Shown: positions 25,290 to 34,295 of the stretch, piece after piece | Layout: each line of letters starts with the position of its first letter | How positions within the stretch are numbered: the first letter of the stretch is position 1 | Source of the DNA: JAVHLK01 sp043806215 | GTDB lineage: Bacteria > Desulfobacterota > Desulfomonilia > Desulfomonilales > Desulfomonilaceae | Length of the DNA stretch: 64,000 bases | Direction: 5' to 3' | NCBI GenBank assembly: GCA_043806215.1 | Contig: JAZDHD010000176.1 | Span: forward strand, 6,797 to 70,796 | Program-made: the position numbers and the translations under genes | The notes under the pieces: model-generated | Databases searched by the model: none | Seen by the model: the letters and a program-made list of their open reading frames with translations, nothing else | Told to the model about the DNA's origin: nothing

Positions 25290-25680
25290 GACGGGCCACG
25301 AAAATCCCTTGGTGGGACAGGCGTCTCGCCCGTCAATGAGTGGCAGGATGCCCGTCCCGCCAGGACCGGACAGAGCCCGGTGGACAGGCATTCCCAGGCG
25401 GAGCCCGGGAACGAGAAGGCCTCTCCGGGCACGGAGGCCCGGGCTACGGAAGACTGCCCCGAAGCTCAGTCTGGAAGACGACCGGCAGGATGCCGGTCCC
25501 ACTGGAGAGGACGCTGCCCGTCATCTTCGTGGGATGGGCGTCCCTGCCCGTCATCTTCGTGGGATGGGCGTCCCTGCCCGTCTTCTTCGTGGGATGGGCG
25601 TCCCTGCCCGTCTTCTTCCGGGCCGGGCCGTGTGCCCGCCGTCTCACCGGCGAAGGCCGGGGTCCACCTCACTCCCCGCG
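25290..25680 (+). repeat. Mosaic repeat tract with modules shared with other copies
   Basis: Between two convergent genes lies a run of GC-rich modules found elsewhere in the window. The 'acagagcccggtggacagg' module (25370-25390) and the following palindrome with 'ggcattcccaggcgg' recur at 52.37 kb and inverted at 29.06 kb. 'gggcacggaggcccgggc' recurs at 7.74, 45.95, 46.08 and 58.14 kb. I see no clear terminal motif. Confidence 0.75.
25515..25619 (+). repeat. 30-base tandem repeat, 3.5 copies
   Basis: Three full 30-base units (25515-25544, 25545-25574, 25575-25604) and a half unit begin TGCCCGTCATCTTCGTGGG and end GGGCGTCCC. Units 1 and 2 are identical; unit 3 differs by one base in the 'tcatc/tcttc' position. 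It lies inside the mosaic repeat tract, suggesting recent local expansion. Confidence 0.9.
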
Positions 25681-25688
25681 GAGAACGT

Positions 25689-26201
25689 TCACGCAACCGT
25701 TGCCGTACCGGTCTCCCGGAACCTTTTCAGAGCGCCCGACAACATGTTGATGTGTCCCATCTCGGCCAGAATGAGTCTGTCTATTTCCGACTTACCGTTG
25801 GGGTCGGGAAGAATCTCCTTCATCCCCAAGAAAAACGTCACGGAGTCCTTTTCGAATTGCAGGGCCACATCGAAGACGTCAATGGGACTTTTCACGTTCT
25901 TCAAGCGGTCTTCGGCCTTTTCTTTCGTGAATATGTGAGTATCGGCCGTAGCTTGCAGGTAGCTTTCGGCAAGACCCTCGGGATCCCACACCGCGTCCGC
26001 TGGAAGTGAATCCGGCAGCAGACTTCGCAGCGTCTTGAATGTCAAGACGTGGCCCGCCTCCATTTCCGCCAGTTGTTCGAGGATCTGCTTCGCCTCGGAC
26101 GATTGAGAAATTGCCGCCGCGCCCCGGTAAAAAGCTTCGCCGTTTTCTTCTATGCGCACGGCCATGGTGAACACGTCATCTGCTGTACCGAAAACAAACA
26201 T
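25689..26201 (-). CDS. Ferritin-like / rubrerythrin-type diiron protein
   Basis: A 170-residue four-helix protein with the diiron ligand pattern: VRIEENGEAFYRG (E), AEMEAGHVLTF (E-x-x-H), ALQFEKDSVTFFLG (E), and LAEMGHINMLSG (E-x-x-H). Proteins of this type handle iron or reduce peroxide in anaerobes; there is no rubredoxin domain here. The start at 26201 (MFVFGTADDVFTMAV) is fixed by AAAGGAGG nine bases upstream; a reading extended to 26264 is rejected. A single gene with the repeat-domain protein upstream on the same strand. Confidence 0.88.
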   Translation of the reverse strand: MFVFGTADDVFTMAVRIEENGEAFYRGAAAISQSSEAKQILEQLAEMEAGHVLTFKTLRSLLPDSLPADAVWDPEGLAESYLQATADTHIFTKEKAEDRLKNVKSPIDVFDVALQFEKDSVTFFLGMKEILPDPNGKSEIDRLILAEMGHINMLSGALKRFRETGTATVA

Positions 26202-26374
26202 GAAAAAAGCCTCCTTTGATAAAAAGAAAGACCGAACGGTTCTATTCCTTTTCCGGCATCTCAAGGGTCCGCAAGCCTCGGGACCCGATATGTCGATGGG
26301 ACCGTCCTTGCGGACGGGTCCGGGTGCGTTGTCTCGATAACAACGGCAAAAACTGGAAAAATTGCGTTTCTTAT

Positions 26375-27367
26375 TCAGTCTATCTTCTTGTAGACGTTCA
26401 GTCCGATTTTCTCTTCGCGCCCCAGGACCAACTGATTTCCGCCTGTTGAAGCAATAATGATTGTCTTTCCCGACTTAGAGGGACCCAATTCTTGGGACAG
26501 GTCCACGGTGAGAATCAGCGTGTCTCCGGTCACCGCCATTTCGACATTCTTGAACGCGGCCCGTCTTCCACGGGCAGGCTTCTTGCTCTCTTGCCGATAG
26601 ATGTTCAAACCGATTTTCTCGTCTCTTCCCGGAATCGCCTTGTTTCCCTCACTGGTGGCCACGATCGTGGTCTTGCCCGATTTCGAAGGCCCCAGATCCT
26701 TGGAAAGATCCACCGTGATGGCAAGGATGTCTCCCTCGACCCGTATCTCCGCGTTTTTCATAGCCAATCGCCGCGGCTTCGCTGGCGCCTTCTTTGCGCT
26801 CGTACCGGGCGGCTCGGCGGCCTGCTGCAATTCCTGCCCGTCCGCCGTAAAATGATACTCGTCACTATTTGCCCCTGCGGGCAACTGCACCACCGCGCAT
26901 GAATCGTCCATCAGGAATGCCCGGATATCGTCATCCGCTTCAATGAGACGTTTGAGTTCCTCATCACCGATTGCGGCCGAATCATAACCTGATTGCTCAG
27001 CCCATGACTTTAGCTTGATCAAATCCGCGTTGGGGTGCTCGACAATCATTCTCGCCGCGGCCCTGACAAAAGCCCTCGCTTTGCCGAAATCGCGAAATGC
27101 CGCCTCGAAAGACCTGACCAAATCCATCACTCTCATCATCTTGCCGGACTCGACAAATCCGTTTTCCGGATCCGTCATGAGGTGTCTCCAGCGGTTCGAT
27201 GTCGGGGTTCCGACTTCCCTGTAGTAGTTGTGAAAGTCTTCGGCACTTATCGAAAATTCGAAACCTCCGTCGGTTCTCAACCTGAACGGCGAAGAAGAAT
27301 CATCCAGAAGATCCACTACAATCCCTGGCCGTGCGCCGAGGAATTGTTCGTAACGGTTCGCCATCAT
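26375..27367 (-). CDS. Unknown protein with a duplicated ~60-aa 'LGPSKSGKT' domain
   Basis: This 330-residue protein ends in two tandem copies (residues ~203-262 and ~270-329) of a domain whose shared core is VDLS-x-x-LGPSKSGKT-x-I-x-A-S/T-x-GN and then R-x-EKIGLN-x-Y. The copies differ at roughly a third of positions, so the duplication is not recent. 'GPSKSGKT' resembles a P-loop but is followed by beta strands (IIIASTGGN), so I do not read it as an NTPase. The N-terminal ~170 residues are acidic and mostly helical. GGAGAC directly precedes two ATGs at 27367 and 27364. Function unknown. Confidence 0.75.
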   Translation of the reverse strand: MMANRYEQFLGARPGIVVDLLDDSSSPFRLRTDGGFEFSISAEDFHNYYREVGTPTSNRWRHLMTDPENGFVESGKMMRVMDLVRSFEAAFRDFGKARAFVRAAARMIVEHPNADLIKLKSWAEQSGYDSAAIGDEELKRLIEADDDIRAFLMDDSCAVVQLPAGANSDEYHFTADGQELQQAAEPPGTSAKKAPAKPRRLAMKNAEIRVEGDILAITVDLSKDLGPSKSGKTTIVATSEGNKAIPGRDEKIGLNIYRQESKKPARGRRAAFKNVEMAVTGDTLILTVDLSQELGPSKSGKTIIIASTGGNQLVLGREEKIGLNVYKKID

Positions 27368-27759
27368 GTCTCCTTTCCAAGGATGAAAAGAGTCATCATA
27401 TCGGACTATGTTCCTTACGTCCAGAGTTCATGTTGACCCGCATCCCGGATCAAGGAAATTCAAAGACATCGCAAGGCCTTAGATTTCGCAGGGATGGTGC
27501 CTCTGGGCCTCCCCCCGACCATTTAACCGGCTGGTGTCACAAGTACCTCCGGGGCGAGTTCGCGAATGGCCAAGTAGGGAATTCGTGGGAATTCGGGGAA
27601 GATGTAGCGGATCATGACGATGGTGGAATGAGCCGGGATGGTGTCGAAATCCCTGACCCCGCTCCGCCCGCCGCAATGACATGACGAGTCCGATCGTAGT
27701 CATTGCGAAGCGAAGTAATCGCGTCGGAAGCGGCACCCTTCCTGCACGCGGGAGTTGGG
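27368..27759. repeat. Intergenic region with inverted 'GTCATTGCG' repeat
   Basis: CGCAATGAC (27672-27680) and GTCATTGCG (27699-27707) form a 9-bp inverted repeat, followed by 'aagcgaagtaatcgcg'. The same type of module occurs at 63.7 kb. The rest of the 392 bases (27368-27640) shows nothing I recognise apart from the likely promoter of the minus-strand gene at 27367. Confidence 0.55.
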
Positions 27760-28731
27760 TTAGGCCCTGCTGGAGCCGCCACGGCAGAATTGCCTTGCGG
27801 CCTCATAGGCCCATCTCACGCTCTCGTGTCTCATTTGCGCGAAGAGGCCGCTGCTCGTCGCAAAGATGAATCCCCCGCCGGGGGCGCCGGCGGTCATGAC
27901 CCGGCGGACCTGCCGTTCGATTTCCTCCCGGTCCGTGGAATGAACGAGATGCATCGGGTCCAGGTTGCCCCACAAGCAAATCTGCGGGCCGTATTCCTGC
28001 TTTACCGCGGCCAAGTCCATGCCCGCGGCTTCTTCGAGTCCCTGCAGGCCGGCGAACCCCGCACCGACAATCGCGTGCAACACATTTCTCAGGTCGCCAT
28101 CCGAGTGAAAGAACACGGGAACACCGAGTTCTTTCATTTCTCCCAGGAGGGAACCAATGGACGGGAAGTACCGGTCATCCATCATGGATACGGGAACGTA
28201 CGTTCCACCGTTATAGGCGATGTCGTCTGCAAGGAGGCAGGCCTGGGCGCCCCGTTCCACGGCCGAGCGGGCCAACCGGGCGTTGACCCCCGCAGCCTTG
28301 CGGAAAATCGTCTTGACGCTCTCGTCCCCGCGGTAGAGGGCGATCATGAAATCCTGAAAACCCATGGCAACATTGGCCCAGAAGAAGCCGCCGTTCAGCA
28401 TGGCAAACACGAAAGCCCCGCTCTCGGTTCGCCATCGTTCCAGGTCGATCCACTCACTGGGTGCGGGCGGCGGTCGGTCGCTCATAAGATCCTCTATTGA
28501 CATTGACGGAGGCGGGAGGCAGATCAGATCGAGCCCGAGAATTTCCAGGAACTCCCGCCGGCAGGAAAAGCCAACTTCGGTCCGGCCGAGAACGCTGCCA
28601 ACCAGTGCGTCGTCGATGCAAAGCTCCCCCATGGGCGGCCGGTCCAAGGGTTGGCGAGCGACGGCCCTCAGCACGCGCTCCCGGGAACTCAACTCAAGAA
28701 CCGGGCTATTCCGCCCTGAAATGTCATCCAT
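27760..28731 (-). CDS. Uroporphyrinogen decarboxylase (URO-D) family protein
   Basis: A 323-residue TIM-barrel protein of the URO-D superfamily, which includes HemE, methyltransferase-type MtaA/MtbA and many anaerobe proteins with corrinoid-linked methyl transfer. Visible family features are the N-terminal SSRERVLRAVARQPLDRPP, VPVFFHSDGDLRNVLHAIV and the late GNLDPMHLVHS loop. The HemE active-site Arg/Asp set is not obviously complete, and no other haem gene is close. I think a methyltransferase-like or divergent paralogue is likelier than HemE. I choose the ATG at 28731, behind GGAGCTACACGAGG; 28767 would add twelve residues. Confidence 0.85.
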   Translation of the reverse strand: MDDISGRNSPVLELSSRERVLRAVARQPLDRPPMGELCIDDALVGSVLGRTEVGFSCRREFLEILGLDLICLPPPSMSIEDLMSDRPPPAPSEWIDLERWRTESGAFVFAMLNGGFFWANVAMGFQDFMIALYRGDESVKTIFRKAAGVNARLARSAVERGAQACLLADDIAYNGGTYVPVSMMDDRYFPSIGSLLGEMKELGVPVFFHSDGDLRNVLHAIVGAGFAGLQGLEEAAGMDLAAVKQEYGPQICLWGNLDPMHLVHSTDREEIERQVRRVMTAGAPGGGFIFATSSGLFAQMRHESVRWAYEAARQFCRGGSSRA

Positions 28732-28778
28732 CCTCGTGTAGCTCCACAAAAGGAATCCGAGAGTCATACGGCAAGACT

Positions 28779-29150
28779 AAGTGCTCCGTTTCCTAATTGC
28801 GGTCGCACATTTTCGTCTCGCAGCCGTCTCGGGTGCCGGCAATAACAAGATCCGGGCATCCCGCGCGGAACGCGGGACCGGGCTACGGTAGGGGCGGACC
28901 TATGTGTCCGCCCGCATTTGGGCGCACACGCAGGTGCGCCCCTATCCCGCGGGACGCGGGATGGGACCGGCGTCCCGCCCGTCTCCCCGGCGAAGGCCGG
29001 GGTCCAGGAAGAAGAGCCTGGTTCCCGGCCTACGCCGGGAAGACGGTTCGGCTTCCTCTCGGTCCCAGGCTCCTGCCTGGGAATGACTATCCGCCGGGCT
29101 CTGCCCGGTCTTCGGCCCGGAACACCGAGGAATTTTCATGGCCAGTTGTG
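28779..29150 (+). repeat. Mosaic repeat element, copy 2 (left terminus visible)
   Basis: The left terminus AAGTGCTCCGTTTCCTAA then GGTCGCACATTTTCG (28779-28816) is the exact inverse of the 7.8-kb terminus. The interior repeats the 'gtaggggcggacc' and 'gcgcacacgcagg' arms of that copy and the 'cccggcgaaggccgggg' palindrome of 45.1 and 45.87 kb. The distal part (29060-29150) carries the '...gaccgggcagagcccgg' module inverted, as at 52.36 kb. It fills the 450-base gap between URO-D and the GGDEF-EAL gene. Confidence 0.85.
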
Positions 29151-29222
29151 ATCGCTCTATCATGGAGGTTTATGCCATGGAACACTAAGCAAAGACTTTT
29201 CGACCGACGGCGGCACGCCCGG

Positions 29223-32060
29223 TCATCCGACCTTCTGCAAGAACCGTCCGAGTTCCCGGTCCACTTCCTGGATATGGTTTGTAAACCAAGAATGAAGCTC
29301 GGTGGTAAAATCAACGAGCCTGCCGGTTTTGAGAGGCTCCCGGTGAACACGGCTCCTCATTGCCTCTATCTTGGTCGTCAGTTCCTGGTGAGCGATTTTG
29401 TGATCCTCATAGCCCGGGTACGAGTGCTCCAGCATCAGCGATTCTTCGTCCCCAAAATGGATACGGGCATAATCGGCCAGGAAATCCACGAATTCGATAA
29501 GCTCGTCCTTCTCGGTCTTAGACCAGAGCGATTTACAGAACTCGGTCACTCTTTTGCACCACACCCGGTGCTGTTCGTCGATTTTTTCCACATGAACCGA
29601 TAAGTCCGGATTCCAAATGAAACTGAAAAAGGGAGCTTTGACGCCGTCTCTCAGTATGGCCGTAAAATCCCGTGCCGGAATGGGACGGCTGAAATGGAAC
29701 CCCTGCCACTCATCACAATCGAGTGACCACAAATGGCCGAGCTGCTCCCGGGTTTCTATTCCTTCGGCCAGTACTCTCAGGTTCAGACTATGTCCCATCG
29801 CGACGATTGCCGCCACTATTGCCTTGTTGGTCGAATCCGAAGCTATGTCCTGCACGAAGGCCCTATCCACTTTCAGTGTGTCCACGGCAAGACGCTTGAG
29901 GTAGCTCAGGGAGGAATACCCCGTGCCGAAATCATCGACTGAAACCCGTATGCCGTGGGCTCTCAATGCCCGAAAAGCCTCGTCCGTCCTCTCGATATCG
30001 CTCATGGCCACGCTTTCCGTCAGCTCCAGTTCGAGCAGCGAGGGATCCAGTTGCGCATCGTCCACTATCTGAATGACCTCCTCGACGAACGCCGGGCGAC
30101 TGAGTTGATGACCGGAAACGTTTACAGCAACCCGCAAAGGAAGGCCCATTCGCCGCCATTCACCGGCTTGCCGGCAAGCATGCCGGAGAACCCATTCTCC
30201 GATGGAAAGAATCAGCCCCGTCTGTTCTGCGAGACGGATGATCTTCTCCGGCGGGATCCAACCGAGTTCCGGATGCCGCCATCTCAGCAACGCTTCCGAA
30301 CTGACTATCCGGCCCGTTTCAAAATCTATTATGGGTTGATAGAAGAGCTGAAGCTCGTCATGCTCAAGTGCCGCACGCAAGGCCAGTTCCAATTCCGTCT
30401 TTTCCACGAGGTCTCGATTCATTTCCTCCGAAAAAAACTGGAAGTTGTTTTTTCCCTGATCTTTTGCACGATACAGAGCGGTATCCGCGTTTTGCAGCAA
30501 TTTGTCCGCATCCTCCCCATCGGCAGGCCAGACCGTAATTCCCATACTCGTGGAAATGAATACCTTGCGGCCGTTTGTGTGGAAAGGCTGTTCGAGGGAC
30601 CGAAGGATCCGATTGGCGATATTGTTCACCTCATATGTGTCCTGGAGTTCCGGTAAGACCACCGTGAACTCATCACCTCCCAGTCTGCCGACCGTGTCGC
30701 TCTCCCTCACGCATTCGGTGAGTCGACGGGCCACCGCGTTGATTACCCGGTCTCCGGCAGGGTGACCGAGCGTGTCGTTAATCTCTTTGAATCTATCCAG
30801 ATCGAGCAACATCAACGCAATCGATCTACCGGTACGACCCGCTTGAACAATGGCTCTCTCCAACCTCTCCCGAAACAACACCCGATTGGCCAGGCCGGTC
30901 AATTGATCGTAGTGGGCCAACTGCAACAGCTTCTCCTCGGTCCGCTTGATCTTGGTAATATCCGTTGAAAAGCCCACAAAATGGCTGATTCCCCCTGAGT
31001 CGTCCTTGATGGCGCTGATGGAAAGCAATTTGGGGTAGAGTTCACCGGTCTTGCGTCGACCCCATATCTCACCCTGCCATTCACCCGTCGTCAGCAGCAT
31101 GTTCCACATCGCTTCATAGAACTCGGAACCGTGACTTCCCGACTTGAGAAGCCGGGGATTCCGGTTGATGAGTTCGTGCCTTGCATAGCCGCACTGTCTG
31201 CAGTAGGCCGCGTTCACATCGATGATCGTAGCGTTGGAATCGGTCACTACTATGGCTTCATTGCCGCCTTCGATGATTCTCTTGGCCAGCGTAAGTCTTT
31301 GTTCGGCCCTCCTCCGGTCCTCGATTTCCCTTCGCAAGTCCACGTTGGATTTAACCAACTCAGCGGTGCGTTCCTTGACCCGTTCCTCCAGTTGCCCATG
31401 AGCTCCCTTTAACGCATCCTCGGCGCGTTGTCTTCGCGAGATTTCCTCCCTTAATTCCATTGCATGCTTTTTCTGGAGTTGTATTTGTCTCTTTTCCGCA
31501 GTTAAGTCCTCGATCAGAACCACTATGTGACGTTCAGAGACTATGCGGATGGACCGGAAGCTCATTCTGCCCCAAATACGGCTGCTTCCTATCTGAAGAA
31601 TTCCTTCACTGACCTGAGGCTTTCTCGTGTCAAGTATCTTCTCCAGTATCAAGCCGGCCTTCTTTGCAGCTGCAGGATCGGGAAACAGCTCCTCGAACTC
31701 GGATTCAACGGCGAGTTCGTAGTCCTTGCCGATTCGGCCGCATGCCTGATTCGCCGCCACGATTCTCTTGGACCGGTCCACCAGAAATGCCGGAATGGGA
31801 AGAGCTTGAATCAGTTTGCCAAAGCTCGTTGTCCAAATTCCACTGCGTATGTCGAAACTGCCGGAGGCGGTAACATCTCTGGTGAAAAGGCCGTGGAGGT
31901 CGATGGTTGCCGTGGGCTCATTCTCCAATTGCAGAAAATTCGGAAATGCCGACTGCTCATCGGAAACGCCAATGCCGGGGATGTCCTTGTCTTTCATCGT
32001 TTCTTCAAAACTGCTTTCCGCATGCGCTGAGAATGATGCGACCGGATTGAGACCTTTCAT
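29223..32060 (-). CDS. PAS-PAS-GGDEF-EAL-hemerythrin signalling protein
   Basis: A 945-residue soluble c-di-GMP protein. PAS 1 (~85-185) and PAS 2 (~262-372) are joined by a coiled linker. The GGDEF domain (~376-545) has an intact RLGGDEF at ~459-465, so diguanylate cyclase activity is possible. The EAL domain (~555-800) has SSEALLRW, LELTESV, VDDFGTGYSSL and LAEGIETREQL, so phosphodiesterase activity is possible. The C-terminus (~815-943) is a bacteriohemerythrin with ligands H831, H868, E872 or E873, H887, H891, H923/H929 and D934. The fusion suggests oxygen or redox control of c-di-GMP turnover. Single gene; no membrane segment. Confidence 0.93.
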   Translation of the reverse strand: MKGLNPVASFSAHAESSFEETMKDKDIPGIGVSDEQSAFPNFLQLENEPTATIDLHGLFTRDVTASGSFDIRSGIWTTSFGKLIQALPIPAFLVDRSKRIVAANQACGRIGKDYELAVESEFEELFPDPAAAKKAGLILEKILDTRKPQVSEGILQIGSSRIWGRMSFRSIRIVSERHIVVLIEDLTAEKRQIQLQKKHAMELREEISRRQRAEDALKGAHGQLEERVKERTAELVKSNVDLRREIEDRRRAEQRLTLAKRIIEGGNEAIVVTDSNATIIDVNAAYCRQCGYARHELINRNPRLLKSGSHGSEFYEAMWNMLLTTGEWQGEIWGRRKTGELYPKLLSISAIKDDSGGISHFVGFSTDITKIKRTEEKLLQLAHYDQLTGLANRVLFRERLERAIVQAGRTGRSIALMLLDLDRFKEINDTLGHPAGDRVINAVARRLTECVRESDTVGRLGGDEFTVVLPELQDTYEVNNIANRILRSLEQPFHTNGRKVFISTSMGITVWPADGEDADKLLQNADTALYRAKDQGKNNFQFFSEEMNRDLVEKTELELALRAALEHDELQLFYQPIIDFETGRIVSSEALLRWRHPELGWIPPEKIIRLAEQTGLILSIGEWVLRHACRQAGEWRRMGLPLRVAVNVSGHQLSRPAFVEEVIQIVDDAQLDPSLLELELTESVAMSDIERTDEAFRALRAHGIRVSVDDFGTGYSSLSYLKRLAVDTLKVDRAFVQDIASDSTNKAIVAAIVAMGHSLNLRVLAEGIETREQLGHLWSLDCDEWQGFHFSRPIPARDFTAILRDGVKAPFFSFIWNPDLSVHVEKIDEQHRVWCKRVTEFCKSLWSKTEKDELIEFVDFLADYARIHFGDEESLMLEHSYPGYEDHKIAHQELTTKIEAMRSRVHREPLKTGRLVDFTTELHSWFTNHIQEVDRELGRFLQKVG

Positions 32061-32280
32061 TGTTGCAGTTCAGATCCTTTCCAGCCCGCGGGCTGCAACC
32101 TGAGTAAGCAAAATGGATGCCAACATCCGCTTCGATGGAAATCTCTTCAACACGCTGTAATCATGCGCTAATCCCCCATGGGCGTGGAGACCCCAAATGA
32201 ACGGTGTACCGTGGAACGCCATAATGCGTCTATGTGACTCATCGGAGTATGAGACGTTGGTCAATTTGACTCGCAGTGTG

Positions 32281-32307
32281 CCTTGCCCGTCCTCCCGACG
32301 GGCAAGG
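32281..32307 (-). terminator. Perfect 11-bp hairpin after the exporter operon
   Basis: CCTTGCCCGTC (32281-32291), loop CTCCC, GACGGGCAAGG (32297-32307). It lies 50 bases past the stop of the last minus-strand gene of the exporter operon. There is no T-run, so it may be a 3' end stabiliser or Rho-type site rather than an intrinsic terminator. Confidence 0.45.
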
Positions 32308-32356
32308 TCGTGCAGTCCGCAGCGATGGCCCAATCGACTCCGGCCGTACCGCGCTC

Positions 32357-33019
32357 TCAGAGATACCGTTCTCCTTCTCCCCTGTCTCTGACGACTTTGG
32401 CGGGAGTCCCCCATGCCACACTGAATCCCGGAATGTCGTCCACAACCACGGCACCGGCACCAATGACGGCATGCGGCCCGACGGTAATGCCGTGGATGAG
32501 ACTTGCGCCCAATGAAACAGCGGTGAATTCGCCGATGGTCACGTTGCCTCCCGTCGTCACCCCCGGGGCCAGGCTCGCGAAGTCTCCGATGGTATTGTCA
32601 TGATCCAGCGAGGCCCTGGTATTGATGATGCAGAATTGACCCACTCGGGAGGCACTGTTCACCACGGCGCCCGCGGTTATCACGGTTCCTTGTCCGATTT
32701 CCACATCGCCGGCCAGGCAGGCCGAGGGATGAACGAGCGTGGGGAACGTGAAGTCGGGGACCAGACCGAGGATGGATGATACCATCCGGTATCGGTCCCA
32801 ATTGTCGCCGATGGCCAAAACGCCGCCCACGAGCGCGTATGTCCCGACCAAGGCGGGAAGATCGTGCTCTGTGCCCAAGACGCTATGACCGATGAGCTCG
32901 TACCCGATGGGCTTATAGGAATCGATGAGTCCTATGATGGAGAATTCCGCACGCTTTTCGATGATGTCCGCCAGGACTTTTGCATAACCGGATGCACCTA
33001 TGACGACGATATTCTTCAC
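32357..33019 (-). CDS. NeuD/PglD-like sugar O/N-acyltransferase
   Basis: A 220-residue acyltransferase with an N-terminal nucleotide-sugar-binding half (IVVIGASGYAKVLADIIEK) and a C-terminal left-handed beta-helix of hexapeptide repeats (GNVTIGEFTAVSLGASLIHG, VGPHAVIGAGAVVVDDIPG). PglD-type enzymes acetylate amino sugars and NeuD-type ones sialic acid. I take the GTG at 33019 after GGGGGG; an upstream TTG at 33040 overlaps the permease stop. It follows the ABC-2 permease by 13 bases, so it is probably co-transcribed with the exporter. Confidence 0.85.
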   Translation of the reverse strand: MKNIVVIGASGYAKVLADIIEKRAEFSIIGLIDSYKPIGYELIGHSVLGTEHDLPALVGTYALVGGVLAIGDNWDRYRMVSSILGLVPDFTFPTLVHPSACLAGDVEIGQGTVITAGAVVNSASRVGQFCIINTRASLDHDNTIGDFASLAPGVTTGGNVTIGEFTAVSLGASLIHGITVGPHAVIGAGAVVVDDIPGFSVAWGTPAKVVRDRGEGERYL

Positions 33020-33032
33020 TAAGGCCCCCCCA

Positions 33033-34295
33033 TCAGTCAATTCGCCTCTTGAAGAGTAATGAAGCCCATCCTATAAAGAAGAGACCCATGAGAACGATGG
33101 GAATGACCTGGGGCCACAAGATTTCCCAGCCGACCCCTTTGAGAAACACTCCACGCACAATGGTGATGAAATACCGCAAGGGATTGAGGTACGTGAGATA
33201 CTGAACCACCGTCGGCATATTTTCAATAGGAAAAGCATAGCCGGAAAGAAGAACTACCGGCTGAAGGAACATGAACGAGGTCAGCACCGCCTGTTGTTGG
33301 GTCTTGCAGAATGCCGAGATCGTCACCCCGATCCCGGACGATGTTATGAGGAACAGGAGGGCGGTGCCGATGAAGAAAAGGAAGGATCCTCTGAAAGGAA
33401 TGTCGTAGATGAGAAATGCCAGGGGAGTAATGAGCCCCAGGGTAAACACCTCGATCAAGAAACAGGGGATGGTCTTCCCGAGCACGAGTTCCAGCCGGCT
33501 GATGGGAGCGACCATGAGTTGCTCTATGGTGCCCAGCTCCTTCTCACGGACGATTATCGACGACGTCAGGATTATGGACAAGGCGAGCATGATAAGCACC
33601 AGCACTCCGGGGACAAAAAAGTTCTTTGAATCCAGATTTGGGTTGAACCATGCCCGCGCAGCGTCCCTAATCTCCGGGACGATTAATCGCGGCGTGGCCG
33701 TGTCAAAGAGATTTCCCTGCATTTTGTCCACACGGGCGTTCATGACATCGATCGAAAAGCGCTGAAGAATGGACTGTGCATACCCCGAAACCGTGCCGGC
33801 AGTGGTGGTATCCACTCCATCGATCAGGATTCCCACTTGAGCCGTCTTGTTTCCTTGAATGCGGCGTTCCAGATCGGGTGGTATGAGAAGTGCCAGCGAG
33901 GCCTTCCCGGTTTGGAGGTAACCGTCCACATCGTTGTAGGAATCGACATGCCCTACGATGGTGAAATATCCGGAGCGTGAGAACGCATCCTCGATTTGCC
34001 TGCTGAGCACGCTCCGGTCCAAGTCGACAACCACGGTGGACACATTCTTGACATCCAGCCTGCTGGCCGACCCGAACACAACGAGTTGAATGAGAGGGGC
34101 AATAATCAGGAGCCTGAAATTCTGCCTGTTGCGTCTTATGTGAATGAACTCTTTGCGCACAAGATGCCGCACTCTCCTCACGCTATCCCTCAAGCGTGAT
34201 CCGACTGATCCGCTGCGAGCGGACTCGTTTGATGCAGAGTCTTCACCATCCCTCGGTGGGTGCCGATTCTTAAGGCCGGAATCGACGTATTTCAT
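33033..34295 (-). CDS. ABC-2 type permease (YbhR-like)
   Basis: A 420-residue inner-membrane subunit of a multidrug-type exporter. A cytosolic N-terminal leader of ~60 residues precedes helix 1 (LLIIAPLIQLVVFGSASRLD), a large periplasmic loop of ~170 residues, then five helices starting with FVPGVLVLIMLALSIILTSS. The family signature EKELGTIEQLMVAPISRLEL lies in the cytosolic loop. The N-terminal leader is longer than that of the sister permease. Its ATG at 34295 overlaps the stop of the preceding permease by four bases (ATGA). It should pair with it and two ATPases. Confidence 0.92.
   Translation of the reverse strand: MKYVDSGLKNRHPPRDGEDSASNESARSGSVGSRLRDSVRRVRHLVRKEFIHIRRNRQNFRLLIIAPLIQLVVFGSASRLDVKNVSTVVVDLDRSVLSRQIEDAFSRSGYFTIVGHVDSYNDVDGYLQTGKASLALLIPPDLERRIQGNKTAQVGILIDGVDTTTAGTVSGYAQSILQRFSIDVMNARVDKMQGNLFDTATPRLIVPEIRDAARAWFNPNLDSKNFFVPGVLVLIMLALSIILTSSIIVREKELGTIEQLMVAPISRLELVLGKTIPCFLIEVFTLGLITPLAFLIYDIPFRGSFLFFIGTALLFLITSSGIGVTISAFCKTQQQAVLTSFMFLQPVVLLSGYAFPIENMPTVVQYLTYLNPLRYFITIVRGVFLKGVGWEILWPQVIPIVLMGLFFIGWASLLFKRRID

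Noticed and set aside
25515..25619. CRISPR-like array of 30-base units
   Set aside because: Units are contiguous without spacers, so it is a simple tandem repeat.
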